A DNA stretch of 25,578 nucleotides from a virus. How positions within the stretch are numbered: the first letter of the stretch is position 1; each line of letters begins with the position of its first letter. A program made the translations under genes and the position numbers. The DNA is taken from positions 1 to 25,578 of IMG/VR virus record IMGVR_UViG_3300035204_001893; one strand, written 5' to 3'. Under the pieces are notes generated by a model that saw nothing but the letters and a program-made list of their open reading frames with translations, was not told where the DNA came from and did not search any database. Below are positions 6,892 to 12,220 of this stretch, piece by piece.

Positions 6892-7245
6892 TCAAAACCC
6901 CTTATTTCCGGAGTTATTCTTATGTGGAGTGTCACTCTGGCGCACGTATTCTTCCCAGCGCTTGTTCATTTCTGAGACAACGTGTCTCTTATCGGCTTTG
7001 TCAAGTCTCTCTACTCCTGTCATTATCTTGTCTAAATTTTTATCTTCCCATTGACCTTTCGCTATTAAGTACTCAATTTTCTTCTCAAGCTCCTCCCTCT
7101 CCTCTGAGACATGATATGGGTCAATCTCTTCGTCAAAACGTTTTAACTGGGCTAGGCCCCTGTTCATTTCCACCTGCCACCAGATTGCACTTCTGTTTGC
7201 TATCAATGTAGCCTCGATAAGATGCTCTAAATTTTTATCACTCAT
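6892..7245 (-). CDS. Hypothetical protein, charged helical, 117 aa
   Basis: Soluble, strongly charged and probably all-helical, with a coiled-coil-like stretch at residues about 43-80 (EEREELEKKIEYLIAKGQWEDKNLDKI). The tail is disordered (SDTPHKNNSGNKGF). No family is recognised. The start overlaps the end of the Zn-ribbon gene by 8 bp (7238-7245), so they are one translational unit. Phage genes of this type are often small regulators or host-takeover factors, but nothing here proves it. Confidence 0.7.
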   Translation of the reverse strand: MSDKNLEHLIEATLIANRSAIWWQVEMNRGLAQLKRFDEEIDPYHVSEEREELEKKIEYLIAKGQWEDKNLDKIMTGVERLDKADKRHVVSEMNKRWEEYVRQSDTPHKNNSGNKGF

Positions 7246-7546
7246 ATTTATCTACTATCTTCACCTTTACAATATAGCTCTCTTCGCCATCTAACACAAG
7301 TAAGGATAATTCGTCCTCATCTGGTTTCGCTTTTTGAGCAACCGAATCAATTAAACAGTCATCACAAAACACCTTCTTTGAAGTAGGTGGGAATTGAAAA
7401 AATACAACCTTTTTCGCCTCAAAAAGAATTTTATAATCCCTAGCGTTGTAAGAAGCGTAACGACAGGAAGAACATTTAAATTCCTCCCTCCTTGTTCGGG
7501 CTGGGTTTAAGACCTTCGCTTTTAACTGCCTAGGCTTCGACGACAT
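7238..7546 (-). CDS. Small zinc-ribbon protein, 102 aa
   Basis: Two CxxC pairs, CSSC at residues 25-28 and CDDC at 61-64, give a four-cysteine zinc ribbon flanking about 35 residues. The N-terminus is basic (KPRQLKAKVLNPARTRREE), suited to nucleic-acid contact. The C-terminal part is a short acidic beta region. The family is not recognised. The gene overlaps both neighbours: its first 17 bases lie inside the end of the 7530-7691 gene and its end lies inside 6892-7245. Confidence 0.7.
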   Translation of the reverse strand: MSSKPRQLKAKVLNPARTRREEFKCSSCRYASYNARDYKILFEAKKVVFFQFPPTSKKVFCDDCLIDSVAQKAKPDEDELSLLVLDGEESYIVKVKIVDKYE

Positions 7547-7691
7547 AAAAGGATTCTTTGTGTTTTTTCTTTAGCATTTTGGCGTAAGCTTCCGCAGCCA
7601 ACTTACCCTCATCCCCAAGTGGGAATGCTCCGTAATATTTCTTACCATCTGCCGTTTGGACAAGGTAGTATTTTTTAACTTTTTTTCTCAC
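7530..7691 (-). CDS. Small basic protein, GTG start, 53 aa
   Basis: This gene is too short for most gene finders. GTG at 7689-7691 opens VRKKVKKYYLVQTADGKKYY, then GAFPLGDEGKLAAEAYAKML, ending YVVEA with TAG at 7530-7532. The composition is protein-like (beta-strand start, then helix EGKLAAEAYAKMLKKKH). The GTGA overlap with the stop of the exported HExxH gene (7688-7691) and the overlap with the Zn-ribbon gene downstream fill an otherwise empty 140-bp gap, which supports it. Function unknown. Confidence 0.7.
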   Translation of the reverse strand: MRKKVKKYYLVQTADGKKYYGAFPLGDEGKLAAEAYAKMLKKKHKESFYVVEA

Positions 7692-8431
7692 TTGATGTTG
7701 AATATTCTATTTTCTCTTGCTGTCTGGCGCTCCATTATCTTCTTCATGTTTACTTTGGGGAGGGAGCCGTAGAGCTTCATTTTAGATTTAAAAAATTTCT
7801 CACCCCAAACGTAAGCCATAAGATTCATACCCTCCTTATCTATCTTAGTTAATTTTTCCCTCATAATAAAAAAGTTTACAGATAATTCAGCAAAAAGCTC
7901 AACATGATTCTCTAAACCATGTATCAATGGGTAATTTGGATCTCTTTTTGCGTACCAGTATTTTCTCCAAACATACTCGTTTGAGTAACCAACTAAGGTG
8001 AAGTGGTAATGGTGAGCAAGCTCATGAGTTATGAAATATAAAAAATTAAAATCATCCAAGTCATTAAATAAAGTCGTTGGGATAACCACCGAATTGTCTA
8101 AAAATTTTTCGTACTTACGTGTCCAGTTACTTGTATTCTCCTGCACGTAAAGCATCTTCGACTCATTGTTAATCGTTCGGGGCGTTACTACTACAATTTT
8201 TAACCCTGAGTCCCTCAAATAATCATAAGCGTGTTTTGGTAATTTTTTACTCAAAGTCTCTAGAGACTTACTTAATTTAAGTAGATGTTTTGGCTTATCT
8301 TTTTCTGAAATAGAAGAGTCAATACACACCGGCCACTTTAGTAGAACATGGCTGTCGTAAACATTTACCGGCGCAGCAAAGGAGAAGCTTGAGAACCACA
8401 GAAAGACAACCGTAACTAGACTTTTCTTCAT
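7688..8431 (-). CDS. Exported putative zinc metallopeptidase, 247 aa
   Basis: A signal peptide covers residues 1-20 (MKKSLVTVVFLWFSSFSFAA, cleavage probably after FAA). The motif FITHELAHHYH gives HExxH at 136-140. Downstream, HVELFAEL (176-183) offers Glu178/Glu182 as third zinc ligand, as in gluzincins. The protein should act in the periplasm or outside the cell. The substrate is unknown; with the trypsin-like protease it makes two exported protease candidates in one phage segment. It has its own leaderless-type promoter (8429-8466) and no Shine-Dalgarno. It is followed by overlapping small genes, so it heads an operon running to hsp20 or to its upstream gap. Confidence 0.75.
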   Translation of the reverse strand: MKKSLVTVVFLWFSSFSFAAPVNVYDSHVLLKWPVCIDSSISEKDKPKHLLKLSKSLETLSKKLPKHAYDYLRDSGLKIVVVTPRTINNESKMLYVQENTSNWTRKYEKFLDNSVVIPTTLFNDLDDFNFLYFITHELAHHYHFTLVGYSNEYVWRKYWYAKRDPNYPLIHGLENHVELFAELSVNFFIMREKLTKIDKEGMNLMAYVWGEKFFKSKMKLYGSLPKVNMKKIMERQTARENRIFNIK

Positions 8432-8466
8432 ACCGTCATGGTATGCTTGTTTTACAATTTAGTCAA
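8429..8466 (-). promoter_or_regulatory. Promoter of the exported metallopeptidase gene, with start-site dyad
   Basis: Minus strand: TTGACT (8466-8461), then AAAT and TGTAAAA, 17-nt spacer in total, -10 TACCAT (8443-8438), predicted +1 at 8431, which is the A of ATG. A perfect dyad CATACC-N5-GGTATG (8429-8445) spans the -10 box and start codon. Confidence 0.6.
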
Positions 8467-8475
8467 GTAATTGCT

Positions 8476-8862
8476 TTAAAGATCACATTTAATGTGATTA
8501 CCGGAACTGGTTGGGACATTAACTTTAATGCTTTTTAGGCCGAAGCCATCCTTAATCTTAACAAAGATCGCACTAGCCTCATGTGAGGCAATAAAAGAAT
8601 GGGTTGCTTCCTCTACGCCGACTAATCTTTTGGCCTTAGTGCAGCCGCACCCTTTGTTTAGTCCTTCCCATTGCTCTTCTATGGCTCGGATCTTGCTCTC
8701 GTCCGCGGAGTCTAAGTAGCCTTCTTTGATTGCTTCTTTTAGGACGTTTCTTAACAACACTGAGTTCGTAATTGATAAGTTATAACCCGCCTTCTCCAAA
8801 TGCTGTTTAAACATATTAGAAAACGCCGCGACTGGATGTAATTTTGGTAATTCTTCAGACAT
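8476..8862 (-). CDS. Hypothetical protein, 128 aa
   Basis: Soluble protein with a helical N-terminal half (PVAAFSNMFKQHLEKAGYN, then VLLRNVLKEAIKEGYL), a GCGC dipeptide pair at residues 71-74 and a beta-rich C-terminus (FVKIKDGFGLKSIKVNVP) ending HIKCDL. Three scattered cysteines could bind metal, but no known motif is complete. No family is recognised. Its start lies 8 bp inside the end of the membrane-protein gene (8855-8862). It ends 10 bp before the -35 of the next unit, and no terminator is visible. Confidence 0.65.
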   Translation of the reverse strand: MSEELPKLHPVAAFSNMFKQHLEKAGYNLSITNSVLLRNVLKEAIKEGYLDSADESKIRAIEEQWEGLNKGCGCTKAKRLVGVEEATHSFIASHEASAIFVKIKDGFGLKSIKVNVPTSSGNHIKCDL

Positions 8863-9238
8863 CTGACTTCCTCATTACTAATTTAATTATAAAATATAAG
8901 AACAGAGAAAACCAAAGATTTATTGAAAAAATTTGAAAATTTTCATGAACAAAAAAGCTAAATATATTGAGCCATACACCTAAACAGATCGGGCACACTA
9001 TCAACCTAACAAAAAAGGAGTCATGCCTAATTAAAAGGTAATTCAAATAAGTAATGTTTGGGTCACCCTCTCCTAAGCCTGTTTGCGCCTCGTACAAATA
9101 ATCATCATAATCTTGAACTTTAAAAAAGCTTACGAAGCCGAACGCCCTGCAATACTCTACGAAAAAATCAGTATGATTCCATAAGAATAAGGCGGCTGAA
9201 ATTAAAAAAGCTAAATATAAATTATCAGCAATGTACAT
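8855..9238 (-). CDS. Membrane protein with CPxCLGVW motif, DUF1360-like, 127 aa
   Basis: I start it at MYIADNLYLAFLISAALFLW (ATG 9236-9238), right after the previous gene's stop; a longer open frame runs back into that gene and is not credible. TM segments are likely at residues about 6-22, 75-97 and 103-120. The motif CPICLGVW at 82-89 matches the cysteine motif of DUF1360-type phage/bacterial membrane proteins (C..CLGVW). Function is unknown. It is tightly packed between the DUF6445-like gene and the 8476-8862 gene. Confidence 0.65.
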   Translation of the reverse strand: MYIADNLYLAFLISAALFLWNHTDFFVEYCRAFGFVSFFKVQDYDDYLYEAQTGLGEGDPNITYLNYLLIRHDSFFVRLIVCPICLGVWLNIFSFFVHENFQIFSINLWFSLFLYFIIKLVMRKSDV

Positions 9239-9239
9239 A

Positions 9240-9806
9240 TTAATACTCTGTGTCGAAAAAGAATGTTTGAAATAATCTACCGGAAAATTTATCTTCACCA
9301 AAGTAAAGCATACTTGAATGATAAAAATCACCACGGTACAAAACTAATCTATTAAATCTATTGGAAACAACGTCTGTTAGCGTCCATTTCGATGGGTCCC
9401 CGCCGTCTTGATTTAACTTATTAACTAGTTCTTCGTTCGCGGGCTTTCTGAAAATTCCAGTGTCCGTATGGGTGAAATGTCCTGTTCCTGAATTATGGGG
9501 TGCCGCGGGCGTAAGGTAACATACGCCCGCCCACGTGTTAAAGTTATCGCAATGAACCCATGATGTATCGTGCTTAGTTGTGTATTGGTAGGCACCCGTG
9601 TATTGATCCTCCCCCCAGTAAGTAACCTCGCCACCCAAAGGCTTAATGAGTCTTTGGATAGTTTCCTTAACGCTATCGTTTAGGTAGGAAGTTGTTCTGG
9701 CTCCGGGGTAGTTGCCCTCCACGTTGAATTCAGCGTTTAAACCAGTGAGGCGAACCTCCTCTGGGTTGTTGTAAAAATCATCAATAATTAATGTACTTGT
9801 TTGCAT
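9240..9806 (-). CDS. DUF6445-like protein, 2OG-Fe(II)-oxygenase fold, 188 aa
   Basis: The protein has the core of a jelly-roll oxygenase: HxD at His85/Asp87 in TSWVHCDNFN, then GVCYLTP, GTGHFTH, the distal His163 in YRGDFYHSS, and Arg177 in SGRLFQTFFFD as possible 2-oxoglutarate anchor. Length and the closing FQTFFFD agree with the DUF6445 family seen in marine phages and bacteria. Hydroxylation of a protein, nucleotide or sugar is possible; the substrate is unknown. AGGTGG about 12 nt before ATG is a plausible Shine-Dalgarno. It is followed by the membrane-protein gene with no spacing. Confidence 0.75.
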   Translation of the reverse strand: MQTSTLIIDDFYNNPEEVRLTGLNAEFNVEGNYPGARTTSYLNDSVKETIQRLIKPLGGEVTYWGEDQYTGAYQYTTKHDTSWVHCDNFNTWAGVCYLTPAAPHNSGTGHFTHTDTGIFRKPANEELVNKLNQDGGDPSKWTLTDVVSNRFNRLVLYRGDFYHSSMLYFGEDKFSGRLFQTFFFDTEY

Positions 9807-9862
9807 TTTTATATATCGTCCACCTTATCTTTCCTCATCTCTTTGGGGAAATTTTCAATTTT

Positions 9863-10279
9863 TTATTTCTTATTATATTTTATACCATAAAAATCAAAAA
9901 TATCAAGCGCCTTTGTGTCTCTCTCGTAAACTTCTCCATAAATAACATGTGGTATTTCGTACGCTGCTATTGTTGTGGCGCAATAGGAGCAAGGCAAAAG
10001 GGTTACGGCCAGAACTTTGCACTCCCCTCTTTTAACACCCGCAAGGCAATTAGTTTCAGCGTGGATCATGTATGGCCTGCGAGCATCTCTATCTTCCCAA
10101 AATGAAGACTCAACATCTTTACCCGACATTAAGCCGTTGTAACCCAAGCCCAAAACCGCATGATCCCAACCTAATGCACAAGCCCCTACCTTAAAGTAGG
10201 GGTCTTCGCTTCTGGATGCTGCTGATTGAGCTAACTCTAGGGCATATTTCTCCCAAGATATTCTAGGCTCAACTTTCAT
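9863..10279 (-). CDS. dCMP deaminase / cytidine-deoxycytidylate deaminase family, 138 aa
   Basis: I start it at MKVEPRISWEKYALELAQ (ATG 10277-10279); upstream codons in the same frame belong to the leader. The zinc site is complete: His73-Ala-Glu75 (MIHAETN) and Cys97-Ser-Tyr-Cys100 (LLPCSYC). The end IFDFYGIKYN is typical for the family. It converts dCMP to dUMP for dTTP synthesis in the cytoplasm. The protein is shorter than T4 Cd (193 aa) but normal for small deaminases. Its ATG overlaps the stop of a 23-codon micro-ORF (ATGA), so translation may be coupled. It works with the dNMP kinase and RNR encoded to the right. Confidence 0.88.
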   Translation of the reverse strand: MKVEPRISWEKYALELAQSAASRSEDPYFKVGACALGWDHAVLGLGYNGLMSGKDVESSFWEDRDARRPYMIHAETNCLAGVKRGECKVLAVTLLPCSYCATTIAAYEIPHVIYGEVYERDTKALDIFDFYGIKYNKK

Positions 10280-10347
10280 AATAAAGCTTTCTTCGCGCCT
10301 TTGTATACTAAGTAGTAACAGTAAAGTAAAAATAACGAAGTAATCAT
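10276..10347 (-). CDS. Hydrophobic micro-ORF upstream of dCMP deaminase, 23 aa
   Basis: ATG 10345-10347 opens MITSLFLLYCYYLVY, ending KGAKKALL, with TGA (10276-10278) overlapping the deaminase ATG as ATGA. One short TM helix followed by a basic tail makes a plausible single-pass membrane microprotein. The start lies 2 nt after the +1 predicted from the promoter at 10356-10384, so it would be translated from a leaderless mRNA. It could be a leader peptide that delivers ribosomes to the deaminase start, whose own Shine-Dalgarno is weak. Evidence is positional only. Confidence 0.45.
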   Translation of the reverse strand: MITSLFLLYCYYLVYKGAKKALL

Positions 10348-10355
10348 ATACTCGT

Positions 10356-10384
10356 ATATTATATGGCATTTACAAGGGAGTCAA
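10356..10384 (-). promoter_or_regulatory. Promoter of the dCMP deaminase unit
   Basis: Minus strand: TTGACT (10384-10379), N4, TGTAAAT, N4, then TATAATATA; with a 17-nt spacer the -10 is TAATAT (10361-10356). The whole 30-nt frame matches the tmRNA promoter at 10858 in all fixed blocks. A dyad ATATAC-N2-GTATAT (10346-10359) reaches the micro-ORF start. Confidence 0.7.
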
Positions 10385-10397
10385 GCTATAATTAAGC

Positions 10398-10856
10398 ATG
10401 ACAGTTTATGACGCCACCCACAAACTCTTTGAGTTTTTTACAAATAAACACGTGTTCTGCATGAATAAACATTTTAAAGATGTTGTTCCTATATCTGAAG
10501 AAGAAGAGGTAGAAAAAGCAACGCTAAATCTAGCTCTTGAAGACATGGCTAAAAACGAAATACTTAAACAAACTAAAATTGAAGGAGATGAATATTACAT
10601 TCTTGCGAGGCCAATGGAGTCGTTCGAGCAGAGCGTACCTCTTAACTATACAACAGCATTTATGGTCGCTCACGCGCTAAACGAATTTTGCGAGGCTATT
10701 GGGGACTACACTGACGCAGCAGAAGTGGGGAATATCTCTGAAAAGGACATTAAAAATCTAGTAATCTTAAATGAGCATCACAAAACCCAAATGACAAAAT
10801 TAATGCAGAAAGAGTCTGGATCTTTCGGGGACAATATTAATTTCGACAACCTCTAA
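10398..10856 (+). CDS. Hypothetical protein, 152 aa
   Basis: Soluble acidic protein. Residues about 1-75 (YDATHKLFEFFTNKHVF, VEKATLNLALEDMAKNEILK, GDEYYILARPME) look like a winged-helix or small mixed alpha/beta domain; the rest is helical (TTAFMVAHALNEFCEAIGD, NLVILNEHHKTQMTKLMQ). No family is recognised. A TATAAT at 10387-10392 is 5 nt before ATG without a good -35 (TGGCAT at 17 nt), so transcription probably starts at the ATG. It diverges from the deaminase unit over a 40-bp shared promoter region. Confidence 0.75.
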   Translation: MTVYDATHKLFEFFTNKHVFCMNKHFKDVVPISEEEEVEKATLNLALEDMAKNEILKQTKIEGDEYYILARPMESFEQSVPLNYTTAFMVAHALNEFCEAIGDYTDAAEVGNISEKDIKNLVILNEHHKTQMTKLMQKESGSFGDNINFDNL

Positions 10857-10857
10857 C

Positions 10858-10886
10858 TTGACTTAAGTGTAAATATATTATAATAT
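10858..10886 (+). promoter_or_regulatory. Promoter of the tmRNA gene
   Basis: -35 TTGACT (10858-10863), TAAG, TGTAAAT, 17-nt spacer in total, -10 TAATAT (10881-10886; TATAAT also present at 10879). The tmRNA 5' G at 10895 is 9 nt after the -10 box. A 14-bp perfect palindrome (10874-10887) covers the -10. Because the RNA end is known by homology, this site calibrates the other promoters in the window. Confidence 0.8.
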
Positions 10887-10894
10887 AAATTCAT

Positions 10895-11311
10895 GGGAGC
10901 GTACTGGATTCGATTTAGATTCTTACGCAAGACAGCAAGTAGAGGATGATGGTTGGCCTCTTAAAATACCCATTAACAACACATATGCCAATAGCAATAT
11001 TGACATGGAGTTGGCTCCTTCGTTAATCGAAGCTGACGAGATTCTCGCCAAGTTCGGTTACGCTGAGGAGGAAGCCCTCCAGATGGCAGCATAAGTCCTG
11101 CCCCGTCCTACTCCGGATGCTCGTTAAGGAGATAGGGCGTCGACAACGAGCAAAAAAACTAGGAAGGGTGAGGAGTCTAGTCTAAATAAAGTGCCTCCAA
11201 CCTCGTGTGTAGTTGTCAGTGATGAAGCACGAAAATTAACACTGACTAAACTTGTAGCGGTCTGAGCCGATGGTTCTAAAGACGCGGGTTCGACTCCCGC
11301 CGCTTCCACCA
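10895..11311 (+). ncRNA. ssrA: tmRNA (one-piece) with a 35-codon tag
   Basis: 5' GGGAGCGTACTGGATTCGA and 3' GACTAAACTTGTAGCGG...GACGCGGG-TTCGACT-CCCGC with CGCTTCCACCA form the tRNA-like domain: the acceptor GGGAGCG pairs with CGCTTCC, and CCA is encoded. GAGG...GGCCTC at about nt 49-67 is PK1. A later H-type pseudoknot pairs 11106-11116 with 11130-11141 and GCTCGTT with AACGAGC. The tag ORF begins at GCC 10987 (nt 93, as in E. coli at 90; A at -4 conserved) with residues ANSNIDMELA, and ends EEEALQMAA before TAA 11092-11094. This is 35 codons against 10 in E. coli; the extra length accounts for the 417-nt size. tmRNA with SmpB rescues stalled ribosomes and tags the product for proteolysis. 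Confidence 0.93.
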
Positions 11312-11319
11312 ATTTTATT

Positions 11320-11733
11320 ATGAACCCATTATCCATAAAGACCGCGAGGAAATTACTGGCAAATGTTAAAGCTGGTCAATCCCGCAATAAGCAAAGAAAG
11401 TCTTTGGGTAATAATGTTCGTGTTGAAGACGTAGAAATTACTCATCAAGATATCATTGATAAATTCAACGAGCAAGAAGGTCTATGTTTTTATTCGAAGC
11501 TCCCCCTGCAAGAAGAATATAATTATGTTTACAAGCATCCATTTGCGATAAGCGTAGAGAGGATTGATAACAGGAAGGGTTACCTAATGGATAACGTGAG
11601 GTTAACTAGAAGGCTATTTAATCTTGGCAGGGGCAGTTACGACGGAGACTTTCAGGGAGTCATGGACGAGCTTGTTTCAGAATTATCAAGAAAAGAACGG
11701 TGGAATAATCTTGACAACTCAGCAAAAGAATAG
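11320..11733 (+). CDS. HNH-type endonuclease-like protein, 137 aa
   Basis: The core EGLCFYSKLPL (about residues 51-61), then FAISVERIDNRKGYLMDNVRLTRR and FNLGRGSYDGDF, resembles small phage HNH/homing-type nucleases: C...L, S-V-E-R-I-D with the acidic/basic pair, GY..DNV.L and FN.GR. The N-terminus is basic (KTARKLLANVKAGQSRNKQRKS), as expected for DNA binding. The classic first HH pair is not clear, so catalytic competence is uncertain. ATG is 8 nt after the tmRNA CCA end, without a Shine-Dalgarno; 3' processing of the tmRNA would free a nearly leaderless mRNA. A structured non-coding region follows it. Confidence 0.6.
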   Translation: MNPLSIKTARKLLANVKAGQSRNKQRKSLGNNVRVEDVEITHQDIIDKFNEQEGLCFYSKLPLQEEYNYVYKHPFAISVERIDNRKGYLMDNVRLTRRLFNLGRGSYDGDFQGVMDELVSELSRKERWNNLDNSAKE

Positions 11734-11906
11734 GACACTTCAAACAGTTCTTTTAAATAGCGGTGAATAGCGCGAAAAACGTTTAGACACCTCAAAGCCC
11801 GTAAAAAGGCACCAATCAAGTTGACCTAATAAGTCACACGTTACTGCGGGAGCGCGCGGCGTTTGAGATTGGAGAAATTCCAGAAACTTAAATCCTTTAC
11901 GAAGGA

Positions 11907-11921
11907 AAAGCTAGGAGTCAT
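11907..11921 (+). repeat. 15-bp direct repeat, copy 1 (AAAGCTAGGAGTCAT)
   Basis: Identical to 12142-12156. Both copies are preceded by AATCCTT...GGAAAA, so a module of about 35 nt is duplicated inside the candidate RNA. Confidence 0.85.
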
Positions 11922-12141
11922 TGCCAAAAGAAAAGTTCCACCGCTGAAATTAAAAGAATATAGTACATCGACTTAGATGGTTACGAGCTACCGAGTTCAA
12001 ACCTAAAAGCCTTACGAGGCGGGGGAGAACCGAGACTGCGAGAGCGGGGGATGCGAAGAACTGAAGTAGCTATCTAAGTTTAAAATATGCCTGTTTTCTT
12101 AATAGGGCTTCCTATTGCTTAATCCTTACTTCGGAAAATTT

Positions 12142-12156
12142 AAAGCTAGGAGTCAT
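12142..12156 (+). repeat. 15-bp direct repeat, copy 2 (AAAGCTAGGAGTCAT)
   Basis: Identical to 11907-11921. Its AGGAG (12148-12152) is also placed as a Shine-Dalgarno for the micro-ORF at 12161. Confidence 0.85.
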
Positions 12157-12160
12157 CTTG

Positions 12161-12220
12161 GTGATATTCTTAATATTTCTTGAGTTAATTCTCACATTAG
12201 GCTATACTAATTTAGTATGA
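12161..12220 (+). CDS. Hydrophobic micro-ORF coupled to the GT32-like gene, 19 aa
   Basis: GTG 12161 (or TTG 12158) opens VIFLIFLELILTLGYTNLV with TGA 12218-12220 overlapping the next ATG (ATGA). AGGAG ends 8 nt before the GTG. The peptide is almost entirely hydrophobic, like a TM helix or leader peptide. The downstream gene has no Shine-Dalgarno of its own, so coupling is plausible. It competes with the leaderless promoter reading of the same bases, since that promoter lies inside this ORF; both could operate on different transcripts. Confidence 0.4.
   Translation: MIFLIFLELILTLGYTNLV
12180..12208 (+). promoter_or_regulatory. Promoter of the GT32-like gene
   Basis: -35 TTGAGT (12180-12185), 17-nt spacer, -10 TATACT (12203-12208), ATG 9 nt later, predicted +1 about 12215. 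A perfect 7-bp dyad ATACTAA-T-TTAGTAT (12204-12218) covers the -10 and the start codon. The TGTAAAT block is absent. Confidence 0.6.

Larger units (their letters stand above)
11734..12157 (+). ncRNA. Candidate structured non-coding RNA (unassigned class)
   Basis: No convincing ORF, but many nested complementary arms. Domain 1: GCGCG 11770-74/CGCGC 11853-57, AACGT 11778-82/ACGTT 11838-42, enclosing GCC/GGC and TGAC/GTCA hairpins. Hairpin TCCTT-TACG-AAGGA 11893-11906. Domain 2: ACTTAGAT 11971-78/ATCTAAGT 12072-79, AGCTAC 11986-91/GTAGCT 12066-71, AGTTC 11994-98/GAACT 12058-62, enclosing GCCT-TACG-AGGC (12009-12020) and CTGC-GAGA-GCGG (12036-12047). Then AATAGG-GCTT-CCTATT (12101-12116). UNCG and GNRA tetraloops on perfect stems point to a folded RNA. 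I see no RNase P, SRP, 6S or group I/II intron core. Position beside a tmRNA in a phage recalls GOLLD/ROOL-type large RNAs, but I cannot match a consensus. Ends are estimates. Confidence 0.6.

Noticed and set aside
9239-9334. 32-residue N-terminal extension of the DUF1360-like protein
   Set aside because: It lies inside the well-supported DUF6445-like gene in another frame; the inner ATG at 9238 follows that gene's stop directly.
10990-11028. Alternative tmRNA tag AILTWSWLLR in another frame
   Set aside because: It does not end in Ala-Ala, is rich in Trp, and the frame starting Ala-Asn at the expected position ends in MAA.
11124-11336. Minus-strand 70-aa ORF containing VEAAGVEPASLEPSAQTA
   Set aside because: It is antisense to the 3' part of the tmRNA; such peptides are a known artefact of translating tRNA/tmRNA genes backwards.
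11821-11836. TTGACC in the non-coding region as a further phage promoter
   Set aside because: No -10 at 15-18 nt and no gene start at 35-38 nt; its bases pair in a hairpin (TGAC/GTCA) of the candidate RNA.
11734-12157. Group I or group II intron, or a HEARO/OMEGA RNA, with the HNH gene as its ORF
   Set aside because: No P3-P8/P7 core, no domain V-like hairpin and no split flanking gene: the tmRNA and the downstream gene are both complete. The nuclease lacks RuvC and is much too small for IscB/TnpB.
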